A stretch of DNA of 64,000 nucleotides from Thalassia testudinum (GCA_037157565.1 JAZHRO010000024.1:16684501-16748500), one strand, 5' to 3'; numbered from the stretch's first letter, positions 1 through 11,130 are shown. Numbers and translations: made by a program. The notes: generated by a model not told the origin, from the sequence alone.

Positions 1-355
1 ACTCTTTAGTGGCAACCCCTCTCCCAGTCCCACCACCGATGTGCCTTTACCTGTCCCTTCTACCCCGCCACCACAACACTCTGAGCCTACCCATGATACT
101 ACTTCTGATGCATTATTTTTTTTATCCTCGTACTTATCATTGTAGGACTACTAATCCTCAACCAGAGGAACCTCCGACGCCCATTCTTGCTCAATCTCCT
201 ACTAATGCTATAGACTCTACCAAAGGTCCATCCCTGCCTTTAACTGAGGTACGAGAGGTAACACAATTAGATATTCCTATTACTCACAAGAAGGGTGAGT
301 GATCTTGTACTAAGTATTCTATTTCCAACTTTATGTTACTTGATCATTTGCCTAT

Positions 356-1106
356 TCTAGAAAAGCATTTATCTAATGTTGTGGACAGTCACTCTACACC
401 ATGAAATTATATAGAGGCCTTTCAGGACCCATCCTGGAGCCTAACTGTGGAGGAAGAAATGATAGCTCTTTGGTCTCACTATACTTGGGAGCTTATTAAC
501 CTACCCCCAAGTGCAATTGTTGTAGCGTGTAGGAGGGTGTTTACCTTGAAATGCTATCTAGATAGACCTGTTGAGTGATATAAGGCGAGACTAGTAGCCA
601 AAGGGTATACATAGACCCTTGGAGTTGACTCTTTCGAGACATTCTCCCTTGTGGCACTCCTTAATTCAGTCAGGATACTTTTCTTATTGGCTGTCAACAA
701 TGGATGGCCTATTTTTCAACTTGACATTAAGAACACCTTTCTTTACAGTGATTTGCATGAGGAGGTGTATATATAGCAGCCTCCATACTTTATTACTTAG
801 GAGTGTCAAAAAGTTTGTCGATTGAGGAAAGCAATTTAAGGGTTAAAACAAAGCCAACGTGCTTGGTTTGAGAGGTTTAGTGGGGCAGTTCAGGAGTATG
901 ATTTCTAGAGACCCACGGGTGATCATTTAGTCTTTATTATGCATGGTAAGAATGGGTCAGTTACTCATATTGTCTATGTGAATGATATTTTGCTGACAGG
1001 AAGTGACAAGGAAGCAATACAGAATACTAAAGATTTTCTTCATTCCCATTTTGTTACTACGAATCTGGGACTTATTAGCTATTTTCTAGGCATTGAGGTA
1101 CAACAT
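356..1106 (+). pseudogene. copia reverse transcriptase, first part (relic A)
   Basis: Translating across stops gives the copia RT order: a WELINLPP-like segment, a YKARLVAKGYT-type block near 580-615, a FETFSLVA block, LDIKNTFLYSDLHEEVYI, the KAI-GLKQS-RAWFERF block near 828-875, and YVND at about 976-990 where active enzymes have YVDD. The first catalytic Asp is thus Asn, consistent with a G-to-A change. Several in-frame stops (for example near 404, 577 and 614) make it non-functional. The frame is cut at 1106 by the inserted element and resumes after 2921. Confidence 0.85.
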
Positions 1107-1109
1107 AAT

Positions 1110-1360
1110 TGACATTTAAAATAAAGCGAAAATGAATCAAAGCATAAAAACAATCAAAGAACGTTTAGATTTACGTGGAAACCCCACTCACAAAGAGTGG
1201 GGAGAAAACCACGGGAGAAGTGCCCATATGGGCGTGTGTTTCTATTTATTTCTTCTCAAAGGAATAGATGGGGAGTACATGCCTACTTATAGGCCACCAC
1301 ACACATAACAAAGTCCCATTACACTATGCGGGACTAAACCACTACACAATTCTCTCAACA
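1110..1360 (-). repeat. 3' LTR of the non-autonomous element
   Basis: 251-bp copy matching 2666-2916 with scattered, mostly transition, differences. The adjacent minus-strand purine-rich tract (about 1361-1373) is the expected position of the polypurine tract. Confidence 0.92.
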
Positions 1361-2254
1361 ATCCCCCTCAAGCTGGAGCATAGAATGCTTAGCTTGTAAT
1401 ACACAGAAACCCACTCTACACAACAGAACACATCTCTCTAGACTAATTCTTGCTTGTAGGCGGAAGCACGGGCTGGAGCTGCTAAGGAACTGCTATAGCT
1501 GGCTCTGACAATGGCCTCTCCTCTGGAGACCTCAACTGGTGCTGGTAGCTCCCCATTCAGTATCTTTGACACAGGTCTTCCTCTGAAAATCTCGAAAGTG
1601 TATCTCTCTCTCTCTTAAGTCCACGAAACTGGATCTCCCACATAGAAACCTGAAATGGGTCCTTCCTCTAAGTACCTCGAAACTAGGTCTTCCTCTCTGG
1701 AGACCTCGAAACTCTGGACTTCCTAAAGTTATGGTTTCTCATGTGTAGTCCAGGAACAAAAGAGATTCCCAAATAGAGGCAACTATAACAGGCCCAACAC
1801 TCCCCCTTTCTCCCATACCCTTATGAGAGAAAAACAACGAGAAGAAACAAAATAAAACTGAGAAGAGCCTCTCCCCCCTCCTCATAAACATACTCATCAT
1901 TTTTTTTCTTTTTTTTTGAATTTCTTTTGCTCTTCCTTTTTTCTTTCTTCTTGCTCCTTTTTTTCCAATTTTTTTTCTTTCCTCTCCTTTTTTTACCGTC
2001 TCCCCTTTTTTCAGTCATCTTTCTCTGGAAAATAGAGACAAGGAAATAAAGGATAAAAGTTGCAATTTACCATTTTAGGGTTTTAAAACCCAAGATCCAC
2101 CGCCGCTACAGCCTTATCCCGCGACGATGGGAGTTGTTGAAGCCGCACGCTGATGCAAGGGCCTCAACTTCTTCTGCGACAAGAGGATCGCCATCGACCT
2201 TTCCTTCTGGATTGTCTAGCAAGAGACCACCCTCTCCCGTTGCTGCAACTCTAA

Positions 2255-2671
2255 TCATTCAGCGATCTCGAGGACACCCTCGCAAGTGCCTTCTTCATCA
2301 CATCGCCAGATCCACAAGCGATCTTGCACAAGATCGACTTCATTAATTGCAGGCACAAGATCCTCGCGCCAATCCTCGCTTCGACCACACGCTCTCCACG
2401 CCAGACAAAACAGCAGAGGTTGAGAACAAGCGGTTGTGATCTCACCCTCCGATCCGATCCGATCTCTCCTCCGACTTTGACCGATCTGATACCCTTTGGT
2501 CCAAGCATTGCTATCAGTGTCAATGAGGAAGTTCCTGTGAAGAGGACTCATCTTCGTGCACCTCACCACCTCTTGTGGCAATACCTGCTCCTGAGAATGC
2601 TCCAAGAATAAACATAATCTTAAGAACGAATATAACCTAAGAACCGACTTGCTCTGATACCAAGTTGACAT
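2255..2671 (-). other. 138-codon open frame spanning the primer binding site
   Basis: The frame opens in the last bases of the 5' LTR, reads through the primer binding site (residues STWYQSKS) and continues about 400 bp into the internal region. No domain is recognised. A second minus-strand frame (1821-2018) is Lys-rich low complexity caused by a polypyrimidine tract at about 1899-2010. I see no proof that either is translated. Many plant LTR elements read open across the primer site by chance. Confidence 0.3.
2651..2665 (-). other. primer binding site (initiator-Met tRNA)
   Basis: Minus strand reads ACTTGGTATCAGAGC immediately inside the 5' LTR. TGGTATCAGAGC is the usual complement of plant initiator-Met tRNA. 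Confidence 0.9.
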
Positions 2672-2916
2672 TTAAAATAAAGCGAAAACAAATCAAAATA
2701 TAAAGACAATCAAAGAATGCTTAGGTTTACGTAAAAACCCCACTTACGAAGTGTGGGAAGAAAACTACGAGAGAAGTACCCATACGGGCATGTATTTCTA
2801 TTTATTTCTTCTCAAAGGAATAAGTGGAGGGTACACACCTATTTATAGGCCACCACACACATAACAAAATCCCACTACATTATGTGGGACTAAACCACTA
2901 TACAATTCTTTCAACA
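2666..2916 (-). repeat. 5' LTR of the non-autonomous element
   Basis: Same length as the left copy. Followed directly by the host pentamer aacat at 2917-2921. Confidence 0.92.
2838..2849 (-). promoter_or_regulatory. TATA box of the non-autonomous element
   Basis: The minus strand reads CCTATAAATAGG inside the 5' LTR, followed by the rest of the LTR as presumptive R-U5. The same motif is at the equivalent place in the left LTR, slightly altered. Confidence 0.6.
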
Positions 2917-2921
2917 AACAT

Positions 2922-3740
2922 GTTGATGGTAGGTTTGCTTTGTCCAAGAGGAAGTATGTGGTTGACATGCTTAAGGATGCAAGATGCTTAGTTGTAAGCC
3001 TGCATCAATTCCTATAGATCCTTATTTATCATTGGTTGATTCAAACAGTCCACTTTTATCTGATGTGACCAGGTACCGTGCTATGGTTGGGAAGCTACTC
3101 TACCTAACAGTGACAAAACCTAATATTGCTTTTGCTGTAGGCCGTTTGAGCCAGTTTATGCAATCTCCTAGAGAGATACACTGGGATGGAGACTGCTATG
3201 TTTTGAGGTACTTGAAGAGGGCACCTGGAAAAGGCCTATCTATTCAAAAGCATGGATATCTTGATATATGGGGATATTCCGATGCAAATTATGTTGTGGA
3301 ACATGAAGATAGACGCTCCACCACTGAATACTATGTTTATACAGGTGGCAACCTTGTTACTTGGCGTAGCAAGAAGCAGAATGTAGTCTCACAGTCCTCT
3401 ACGAAGGTTAAATATAGGGCAATGGCACATACCACTTGTGAGTTGTGGGTGTGTCCTATTATGCAGGACTTTGTTGTTACTGTGCAGTTCTATGCCTATG
3501 TATTGTGATAATAAAGTTGCTACCTTCATTGCCAATAATCCTACATTTCATGGAAGAACCAAACATATTGATGTAAATCGCCACTTCATAAGAAACGCTA
3601 TATTAGAGGAGAAGATCTCGACACCCTATATTACCACAGAAGAGCATATTGCAGATATTTTCACTAAAACGCTCTCCAAGAAACATCTTGAATTTTTGTG
3701 TTCCAAGCTAAGCATGTTAGATATCTATGCTCCATCTTGA
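2922..3740 (+). pseudogene. copia RT end and RNase H (relic A)
   Basis: Continues the RT interrupted at 1106: LSKRKYVVDML near 2940, then the RYRAMVGKLLYLTVTKPNIAFAV region, GYSDANYV (RNase H Asp) at about 3275, STTEYYVYTGGNLVTWRSKKQ, a SSTKVKYRAMA block, CDNKVATFIANNPTFHGRTKHID near 3505-3570, and an HIADIFTKTLS end. One frameshift falls near 3438-3508, where the two open pieces overlap in different frames. Length and order fit a complete copia RNase H. Confidence 0.85.
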
Positions 3741-3864
3741 GGGAGAGTGGTAAGTTTTAGAAAATCTATTTATAATGTCTTTTTATTTTCTCCATACTTG
3801 TAAGGGTGTTTATACTATTTTTTCCTACTGCCTCTCTATGTAAAGGCATGTAGGGCTTCTAATC
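3741..3864 (+). repeat. probable start of the relic A 3' LTR
   Basis: The RNase H stop is followed by a purine tract (ttgagggagag) and a TG at 3748, the usual layout at a copia 3' LTR. The sequence is then cut by the hAT-like element at about 3865. No second LTR copy is in the window for comparison. Confidence 0.45.
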
Positions 3865-4989
3865 AGGTTTCATATATCGTCGATATATCGGTATCGTCGT
3901 AATTGGCCATATCGATATCATGTACAATTTCTTTTTACCATGATATCGACGCTGATATCATGCACTGTCCATGACACAAATGTATCGTGGATTTGTGATT
4001 TCCCGTCGTCGTCAAATTGTTTGTGATATATGCGACAATAGCTATGTGGCACTGTGCAAGTCATGCGAATTATAAAAACATGGCTGTGTGGCAATGTGCA
4101 TGATGGTCGCCACCAAAGCAATATCCAAAGTGATCCTGCATCTACAAATTATGGCTATGGGATTTTCCCTTAGTATTTTGCATCTCATGGTCCTCAACAA
4201 TTTTCTTATCAACCTTCCCACTCTGGTGCACCATTTCCTCCTCGACCACCACGAAGTTCATCGATGAGACAGCGTGAACCCTATGAATTATCAGGTTCTA
4301 CACTGAAACAAGGTGGTTCTACTGAATCCACAGATTCAAGAGGACATCAAGATGAGCTTACTCAAAATCATGGTAGATCTAGAACTAGAAGCAGGGGTAG
4401 CTTATCCGATAGTCACAGTCGATATCCATGTCTTTGAATACTTTTCTATTGCAGTGATGAAGACCATCAACAATACATCAATGAATACAATACTTGATAT
4501 AGCTACATGATATGGGAGTCATACTGTGAATATGTTAGAGTACTACAAATCGAGGAAGATAATCGGAGGAGCAGTATCGAACCAGGTCGAAACTCAACCT
4601 GGTATTGATTTGGTGGCATTGGCTAGTGCTTCCGTACTTGGTGTGGTCAACTGATACTTTAACATTATTTATATTTCATTTTTTTGTGAGTAACATTATT
4701 ATGAACATTGTACAATTATTATCATGTTCTATACACCTTTTCAATATATGACTTTGTCGATATGCGACTAATGCATTTCTATTATGTTTTCATCCAAAAT
4801 TTATGATTTCATCTTCTAGGCATTTCTTCATGATGTATTAGTTATTAAAATGTTAATTTTCATAAAATTTGTGATATTTTGGGACATTTTAGACCTTTTT
4901 TAACGATTTCCTCAAAATTCACTGATATCAATGATATATCCCTGATATATTTTTTTAACTTGTCGATACGATATCGATATTTAAAACCT
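3865..4989 (+). mobile_element. hAT-like deletion derivative A
   Basis: Ends are aggtttcatatatcg at the left and the complement of aggttttaaatatcg at the right. Subterminal sequence is full of atatcgatat-type palindromes. The right 300 bp matches the right end of the element at 30658-31650 in the host gene intron, which has an 8-bp target duplication. A Ser/Gln/Pro-rich frame at about 4173-4437 (contains SSMRQREPYELSG) could be the 3' end of a transposase gene but has stops. No clean target duplication is seen at this copy. Confidence 0.55.
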
Positions 4990-5325
4990 TACCTTTAATA
5001 ATAACTAAGTCATTTCGATCCTTAACACTTCAGAAAGAAGGGTCCTCAATGAGAACAACAATGCTACCAAGTTTTTGAAATCACATATTAAGGGATGGAT
5101 TAATCCATTTCATAAAGAGGAGGTACTAGCTACAGTTAAGGACCTTAATTCACGAGGTCTAAAGTTCCATAGCAACTACCAAGCATGCTATCAAGCTACT
5201 CCCTCATAAACATTATTTTTTAAAAAAGTCCTAATTACTATTATTGAGCCACAAGTCTTGATGAACTTGTCATCAAAAAGCCCAAAATACCTACGTCCAT
5301 GTTAACTAGTAGTATGCTTTGAATC
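4990..5325. other. unassigned, possibly degraded LINE
   Basis: About 335 bp between the hAT-like element and copia-1. A plus-strand frame near 5085-5160 reads WINPFHKEEVLATVKDLNS, faintly like the segment before the RT of plant L1 elements (PFxxEEVxxAVxxL). Because copia-1 landed at its right edge, this DNA was contiguous with the LINE that resumes at 16781. Confidence 0.3.
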
Positions 5326-5330
5326 CTTAT

Positions 5331-5460
5331 TGTGAAAATAGAAATTGCAATCTTTATTGAAAGGAAACCTAGCCTCACTTTTTATAATAGAAAGGTCTGG
5401 AAAAATTACACAGTTATTCAAAAATAATATAAAATAGTAAATACACCCCTAAACTCAACA
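5331..5460 (-). repeat. copia-1 3' LTR
   Basis: 130-bp copy starting tgtgaaaatag and ending actcaaca, matching 16647-16775 with scattered substitutions. The minus-strand tract TTTGAGGCGGAG just inside is the likely polypurine tract. Confidence 0.9.
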
Positions 5461-6331
5461 CTCCGCCTCAAATTAGGGCATAGATATCAATAAGATCCAA
5501 CTTGTCGCACAGAAAGTCAAGATGTTTCTTCTTCAAAGCCTTAATGAATATATCTACTAGCAGAAGCTCAAAGGAGACATATAGAGTTAATCTTCCTTGT
5601 AAGGACTACATCACAAATAAAGTGACAGTCGATCTCAATATGTTTGGTCCTCTCATGGAAGATTGAATTCAAAGCAATATATGTAGCAGACTTGTCACAA
5701 AGGAGTGAAACTGACATAGTGACCTGAATGCACAAATCCTGCAGAAAAGTGAACCTACATAATGTCACAAGTTGCCTAAGCCATCGCCCTATACTCCGCC
5801 TCTGCACTTGACCGAGCAACAACACTTTGCTTCTTACTTCTCCAAGAGACTAGCTTCCCACCAAGATACACTGTAAAACCTGAAAGAGTATCAATCATCC
5901 ACAAATCCAGCATAGTCTACATTAGAATAAGCCAAAATATCAAGACTACCTCCATCTTTATAGTAGAGTCCTCTACCTAGTGTCCCCTTGAGGTACCTAA
6001 GAATAAGCAAACCTCACACCAATGACTGTATCTAGGAGTCTGCATATGCTGGCTAGCTCTGCTTACTGCAAAACTAATATCAGGCCTCATGATAGTAAGG
6101 TAAAGCAGATAGCTACCTGCATTTCGATATCTGGTGACATCTTATGGTGGATCCTCCTTATCAGAAGGATGTGTAGGCAAAGACTCAATGAGAAAACCAG
6201 AAGGCTTGGTCCCAAGCAAACCAGCCTCCTCAAGGATCTACAACGTGTACTGCCTCTGTGACAAGGAAAGACTCGATACCTGTCAATCTTCTTCAATCCC
6301 CAAAAAATATCTAAGATCATCTAAGTCCTTG
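5461..6331 (-). pseudogene. copia-1 RT end and RNase H
   Basis: The frame at 5568-5825 carries CDKSATYIALNSIFHERTKH-like residues (seen as CDKSATYIALNSIFHERTK), the RNase H core of copia elements. An [13 protein letters not shown] block lies near 5785 and a GYADxxxD-like region near 5900, in shifting frames. It ends where gypsy-1 was inserted, at the gtaac duplicate 6332-6336. Many stops; dead. Confidence 0.75.
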
Positions 6332-6336
6332 GTAAC

Positions 6337-8853
6337 TGTTAAGACCGAAACATCAAATACTTTTAAGACGTCTGGGAGTTGGTCCAGACGTCTGGATACC
6401 TTCCCAGACATCTAGAAATAAATTTTTGCATGCGTACGATTGCGGGTCTACACGCGTGCACGCGCAAACTGAACCCGCCGACCTGCAGATGCTTTTCTCC
6501 CCCGACGCCTTCAAATACCCCTCTCCCCCCTTCCCTCTTCCTCACCCACCACCCCACTGTCTCCTTCCGGCGTGAGCGTGAGAGAGAGAGCAAGGGCAGC
6601 AGCTACTGCCGGGTGCGTGCGGAGAGGAGGTGCAGCGAGAGGGGAGAAGAGGGAGAGCATGTGAGGAAGAGAGAGCGAGCTCGCCGGAGTAGCTCGGGGC
6701 CGGCCGACAGGCGTGCAGCGGGAGCGTGGTGCTAGGGAGGTCACCCCGATGCTGCAGCAGCTCAGGCAACAGGCGGGCGAGCGTGGCGCGGCCATGCGCA
6801 GCAGGAAGAAGGCAAGGAGGTTCTGATTCTGGGAAATTTTCCCAGAATCAGACTTCTGGACCTACGTCTAGACAACGCAGGCAACGTCTGGAGGGAGATC
6901 CAGATGTCTGAAAGGTACGATATTTCTCATCTTCCTCCTTTTTGTGGATACGGCCATGCAGGCCAATCCGCCGAAGGCTAAGACGTGTCGTGATGAGGAG
7001 GCTTTCGTCACGCGTGTAGGTTTCGTTTTGGGAAGGCGCGAGGACATGCCCTCCCACACAGATCAGACATCTAGGCACAGCACCAGACGGCGGAGAGCGT
7101 CTCCAGACGTCCGAAGAGGTGGTCGAACGTCTGGAACTAGGTCCAGACGATTCAGCGGGATCCTGGACGTCTGAAGAGCAGCGCAGAGTGAGGTATGACC
7201 TGGACCCCTTTCTAAGACGTCTGGAAGATGTTCCAGACGTCTGATTTGAGTCAGAGTTGTCGTTTTTACCCGTTTAGGGTCCGTTTGAGGTCCGATTTCC
7301 GCGTTTAAGATTACGTTCTTCTCAGAATTAGTTCCTCTACTTATTTAAAATACTTGTATCATGTTCTAAGTGGTTCCTTGTGATTGATCCTTATGTTAAG
7401 ACCTCGTTCTGTTGCGGCTTTGGGGGTTGCGGAGGCACGTGGACTTGCCGATCACACCCCCATTACTCCCGATTTTGCGGGTAGAGTGGCTCCCCTTAGT
7501 TATTTACAAATATTAATGCATCTCTGAAATAAATGATAGATCCTAGGGTATGGCATGAATCCTAGGATCTGAAAACTAGATTGAATGATAGATCTTAGGG
7601 TGTAGCATGAATCCTAGGAACAGAAACACTGAAACGAATGTCTTGAATACTTGAATTGCAGTCTTCGATAAGTAGACAGAAAAATAATAATTTCCTGTAA
7701 TTGGATAACAGCTGCCTATGAAATGTAGAATATTGTTGCAAGTAACTGTTAGTATATAAATTGGAAGGGAAAAGAAGTCGAATGTTGGAAACCCGTACTA
7801 TATGTGAATGAAACTAAAATGAGGAAATCTAGTATGTCTTGGCCTGAGAAATATGAGTATGAACCCTACGGGGAATTAGGAATAGAGCTCCTTGGAAATA
7901 AATAGAATGAACTGGGAAAGTAAATGGGGAAGTAAGCTGGCCCTTGAGTACGGAGTACCAAGGAGAGCGACTATCCCCCTGTTTAGTGCAAAGTGGAGCT
8001 AGCCGCCCCAGGGACCTGTGGTCAGGTCTGACCACTTTGTACCGACTTCTAGCCCTCGCGTACACAGTACCGAGGAGAGCTACTAGTGTAGGGAGAGAAC
8101 TAGCCACCCTACGGGCCCCGGGGTTCAGCTAGCCGTCCTACACCGACTTGTTAGACCTACTGGGCAAACCGGGGTAGTCAGTTCTATCGCGCGTGCCGTA
8201 GTCACCGTTACGTCTGTCAGTGACCTTGGGGTGGTTGACTGAGGGTAGGACCACCATGGGGGAACTCTCCCGGCCAGGAGAGCACCACATGCTATTTCTA
8301 CTTTTCGGAAAAGACTGCAATCAAGATCGTTCCCACGAGGAACATTCAAGATCAAGAGAGATCTGAGAAATAATTCAAGAAAGAGTAATTAGAGAAATAA
8401 AGAAAGAAATTAAAAACAGCTACTTATCCACCTTTACTGTTTTATTAGCTAGTTGGTTGCCACTCTACTCAGCATTTCGCTGACGTGTCATATTTGTCAC
8501 CCTTTTCAGGACCAGGTGTTGAGCAGCAAGAGCTTGCGGCTACGGAGGGTGCTGGGCCTAGTAGAGCACAGTAGTTGTACTCGTACCATTTTCCTGTAGT
8601 AGTGAGCATTTCTATTTCACCTTGTACACTTTATTGTAAACTTCATATTTCTGTACCTGTTTTTAAATTCTCTATTGTTGTGGTGATATGTACTGTAGTA
8701 GTTCTTTTCTTTACTGCTGTACTTTTGTTACTGTTAGTTACTTACATGGTGAATGTGGTTTATTTTACTGCTTTTTAGTTACTTTCTCGTTGGACGACTG
8801 GGTCTTGGGATTAGTGGAGTCGATCCGATTCTCGTGTCCTCCGGGTCGTAACA
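6337..8853 (+). repeat. gypsy-1 5' LTR
   Basis: 2,517 bp, TG...CA. Shorter than its partner: about 170 bp present at 13163-13340 is missing near 8184, and about 40 bp present near 12690-12730 is missing near 7750. Carries many GACGTCT motifs in the first 900 bp and the conserved hairpin at 6822-6852. Confidence 0.93.
6822..6852 (+). promoter_or_regulatory. conserved LTR hairpin (gypsy-1, left)
   Basis: Perfect 15-bp arms (tctgattctgggaaa and its complement) around one t. Equivalent hairpins are in every other LTR of this family in the window, with paired changes in the arms. Function unknown; probably in the transcribed part of the LTR. Confidence 0.8.
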
Positions 8854-8856
8854 AGA

Positions 8857-8872
8857 TGGTATCAGAGTAAGG
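8857..8872 (+). other. gypsy-1 primer binding site
   Basis: tggtatcagagtaagg three bases after the LTR end, an initiator-Met tRNA complement with one C-to-T change (gypsy-2 has the unmutated form). Confidence 0.9.
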
Positions 8873-9038
8873 TCATCCCGAGAAGTGAATCAACTGACTG
8901 GAAAATAACCAATTCACGTGCTTGTAACTAGAGTAGCCACCACAACGTACCTTTTGACATCTGTTTTAAGGTTTCTTCGTTGAATATCGATTAGTATTAA
9001 CGTCCTTTCTGTTCTGTATTCGCGTCTCCTTGCATGAG

Positions 9039-9664
9039 ATGCCTCGACGAGGAGGTAGCGGACAGGCTACTACTAACAGGCTACTACAGGCGGTTTATCA
9101 GAAACTTCTCGCAGATTGCACGTCCTATGACACAGTTGACCCGGAAGGACGTGCCATTTTCTTGGACAGACGCTCGTGAGGTGTATTTTCAGGAGTTGAA
9201 GGAGAGGCTGACTTCGGCTCCCATGCTCACCATCCCAGACAATAGTGGCGGGTTCGTTGTGTACACGGACGCCTCTTTGCAGGGGTTAAGAGGTGTGCTC
9301 ATGCAGAGAGGTCACGTTGTCGCTTACGCTTCGCGGCAACTGAAGCCCCATGAACATAGCTACCCTACCCACGACCTGGAGCAGGCAGCTGTCGTCTTCG
9401 CGCTGAAGACTTAGAGGCACTACTTGTATGGTGAGACCTTTGAGATTTTCACAGATTATAAGAGCCTCAAATACTTGTTTGATCATAAGGAGCTCAACAT
9501 GAGACAGAGACGTTTGTTGGAGCTCCTGAAGGACTATGACTGCAGCATTTCCTACCACCCGGGAAAGGCAAACGTGGTGGCTGACACCTTGAGTCAGAAG
9601 GTGCCCATCCACATGACCAGTTTACAGGCACAGAGTTGGAGCCTCATGGAGGAGATGGGCAGTT
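9039..9664 (+). pseudogene. gypsy-1 gag start fused to RT end and RNase H
   Basis: An ATG at 9039 gives a short gag-like start (MPRRGG), matching the gag start of gypsy-2. After a direct repeat caggctactac (9063-9073 and 9077-9087) the sequence becomes RT in another frame: [20 protein letters not shown], then the RNase H region with [17 protein letters not shown] at about 9260-9310, [10 protein letters not shown] at 9440 and [15 protein letters not shown] at 9550-9595. TAG at 9413 replaces Trp present in gypsy-2. The YVDD motif and all upstream pol are absent. Confidence 0.88.
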
Positions 9665-10590
9665 GACGGCCCCTAGAGTTACTGAGGCACTATGGGCAGT
9701 GACAGTGACACGACAGACGAGGCCGGAGCTGATAGACCGCATCATCACTGGACAGATGGCCGACCCATACTTACAGTCATTGCGTGACAGAGTGCTGTCA
9801 GGAGACCCTGGGAACTTCTCTTTTACAGACCAGGTACTGCGCATGAGGGGACGTTTGTGCGTTCTCAGGGACGAAGAGCTGTTGAGAGAGCTCCTGACTG
9901 AGGCACACGGTTCCAGGTTCACCATACATCCCGAAAACACAGATGTACCATGATTTGAGACGCAACTTTTGGTGGAGAGAGATGAAGCGGGATGCAGGTG
10001 AATTCGTACAGCAGTGTTTAGTGTGCCAGCAGGTGAAGGCTGAGCATCAAAGGCCTGCAGGGCCGTTGTAGCCACTTCCAGTGCCCGAGTGGAAGTGGGA
10101 GAGCATCACCATAGACTTGGTGGTGGGCTTGCAAGTTACCCAGCAAGGACACTACGCAGTCTGGGTGATCGTTGACAGATTGACGAAGACGGCACATTTC
10201 TTGTCGATCCGAGTCACCTTGGGACTAGCACAGTTGGCGAAGAGGTATATCCGTGACGTGATACGTCTACACAGAGTTCCGCGGGAGATCGTATCTAACC
10301 GGGATACCCGTTTTACGTCCCAGTTTTGAGCTGAGTTTCAGCAGGCCTTAGGGACGCGGTTGAGGTTCAATACAGCATACCACCCCTAGACGGACAGACA
10401 GTCTGAGCGCACGATACAGACACTTGAGGACCTTTTGCGTGCTTGTGTACTGGACTGGAGGGGCTCTTGGGAGGAGCACTTGCCCCTGGCGGAGTTTGCA
10501 TATAATAACAGTTATCACTCGAGTATCGGCATGGCACCCTACGAGGCTCTGTACGGACAGAGGTGTACGGCACCTTTGAGTTAGGTTGAG
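9665..10590 (+). pseudogene. gypsy-1 integrase
   Basis: Zinc-binding N-terminus (around 9920-10040, H-x-H...CLVCQQVKAEH), then the core: PEWKWESITIDLVVGL with the first catalytic Asp at about 10110, VIVDRLTKTAHFL, and HPxTDRQSER near 10380-10410. Stops at about 10069 and 10387 are CAG-to-TAG, and 10327 is TGG-to-TGA, judged against gypsy-2. A frameshift lies near 9950. Not functional. Confidence 0.88.
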
Positions 10591-11130
10591 GTGGGGACCA
10601 AGTGGGAGGTTGGCCCCAGGCTGATCCGGCAGAGTCAGGAGGTAGTCAAGCAGATTCACAGGCGACTCCGCACTGTCAGGAGCAGACAGAAAAGCTATGC
10701 AGACCGGAAACGCCGAGAGGTATGGTTTGAGGTTGGGGATCACGTCTTCCTTCGCGTTTCGCCCATGAAGGGCCTGCAGCGGTTTGGGGTGAGAGGGAAG
10801 CTACCGCCGAGGTTCGTGGGACCCTTTAAGGTCCTGGAGTGGGTTGGACCCGTTGCTTACAGGCTTGCCCTTCCTCCCCAGCTTTCTGGTGTACACGACG
10901 TGTTCCACTTGTCCAACCTCAAGAAGTACGTCGCCGATCCCAATCACGTCCTGAGCCACGAGAGCGTCGAGGTGGGTGACGACCTGACTTACCCCAAGCG
11001 GCCAATGCAGATTCTCGACAGAGCCGTCCGGAGTCTGAAATGGAAGCAAGTACCCCTAGTGAAGGTTTTGTGGAGGAGCCAGCGGTACGAGGAGGCTACC
11101 TGAAAGCCTAAGGCAGCGATGCGGGAGCAG
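10591..11130 (+). pseudogene. gypsy-1 integrase C-terminus and chromodomain-like end
   Basis: Open for 170 codons to 11103. Contains the GPFKVLEWVGPVAYRLALP and VHDVFHLSNLKKYV blocks typical of chromovirus integrase C-termini, then a PLVKVLWRSQRYEEAT tail that resembles the chromodomain-type end, where W is followed by the aromatic/acidic residues of the fold. In known chromoviruses this domain guides insertion into heterochromatin. The TGA at 11101 stands where gypsy-2 has Trp. Confidence 0.85.

Larger units (their letters stand above)
1110..2916 (-). mobile_element. non-autonomous LTR retrotransposon (TRIM/LARD-like), 1,807 bp
   Basis: Two 251-bp direct repeats (1110-1360 and 2666-2916) bound 1,305 bp without retrotransposon coding. 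Each repeat starts TG and ends CA on the plus strand. A complement of the initiator-Met tRNA 3' end lies inside the right repeat and a purine tract (minus strand) inside the left repeat, so the element reads on the minus strand. The host pentamer aacat occurs at 1102-1106 and 2917-2921. Three extra bases (aat) lie between the left copy and the LTR. It splits a copia RT whose frame resumes on the far side. Confidence 0.93.
1..3750 (+). mobile_element. Ty1/copia relic A, truncated by the window edge
   Basis: Decayed copia pol running left to right: a Pro/Ser/Thr-rich stretch like the integrase-RT linker (about 9-302), reverse transcriptase (356-1106), then the end of RT and RNase H (2922-3740), followed by a polypurine tract and a possible LTR start near 3748. 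The reading frame is broken by many stops. The element is split by a non-coding LTR element at 1110-2916. Gag, protease, integrase core and 5' LTR would lie left of the window. Confidence 0.85.

Noticed and set aside
1821..2018. Lys-rich 65-codon frame as a gene
   Set aside because: Product of a polypyrimidine tract in the non-autonomous element; low complexity.
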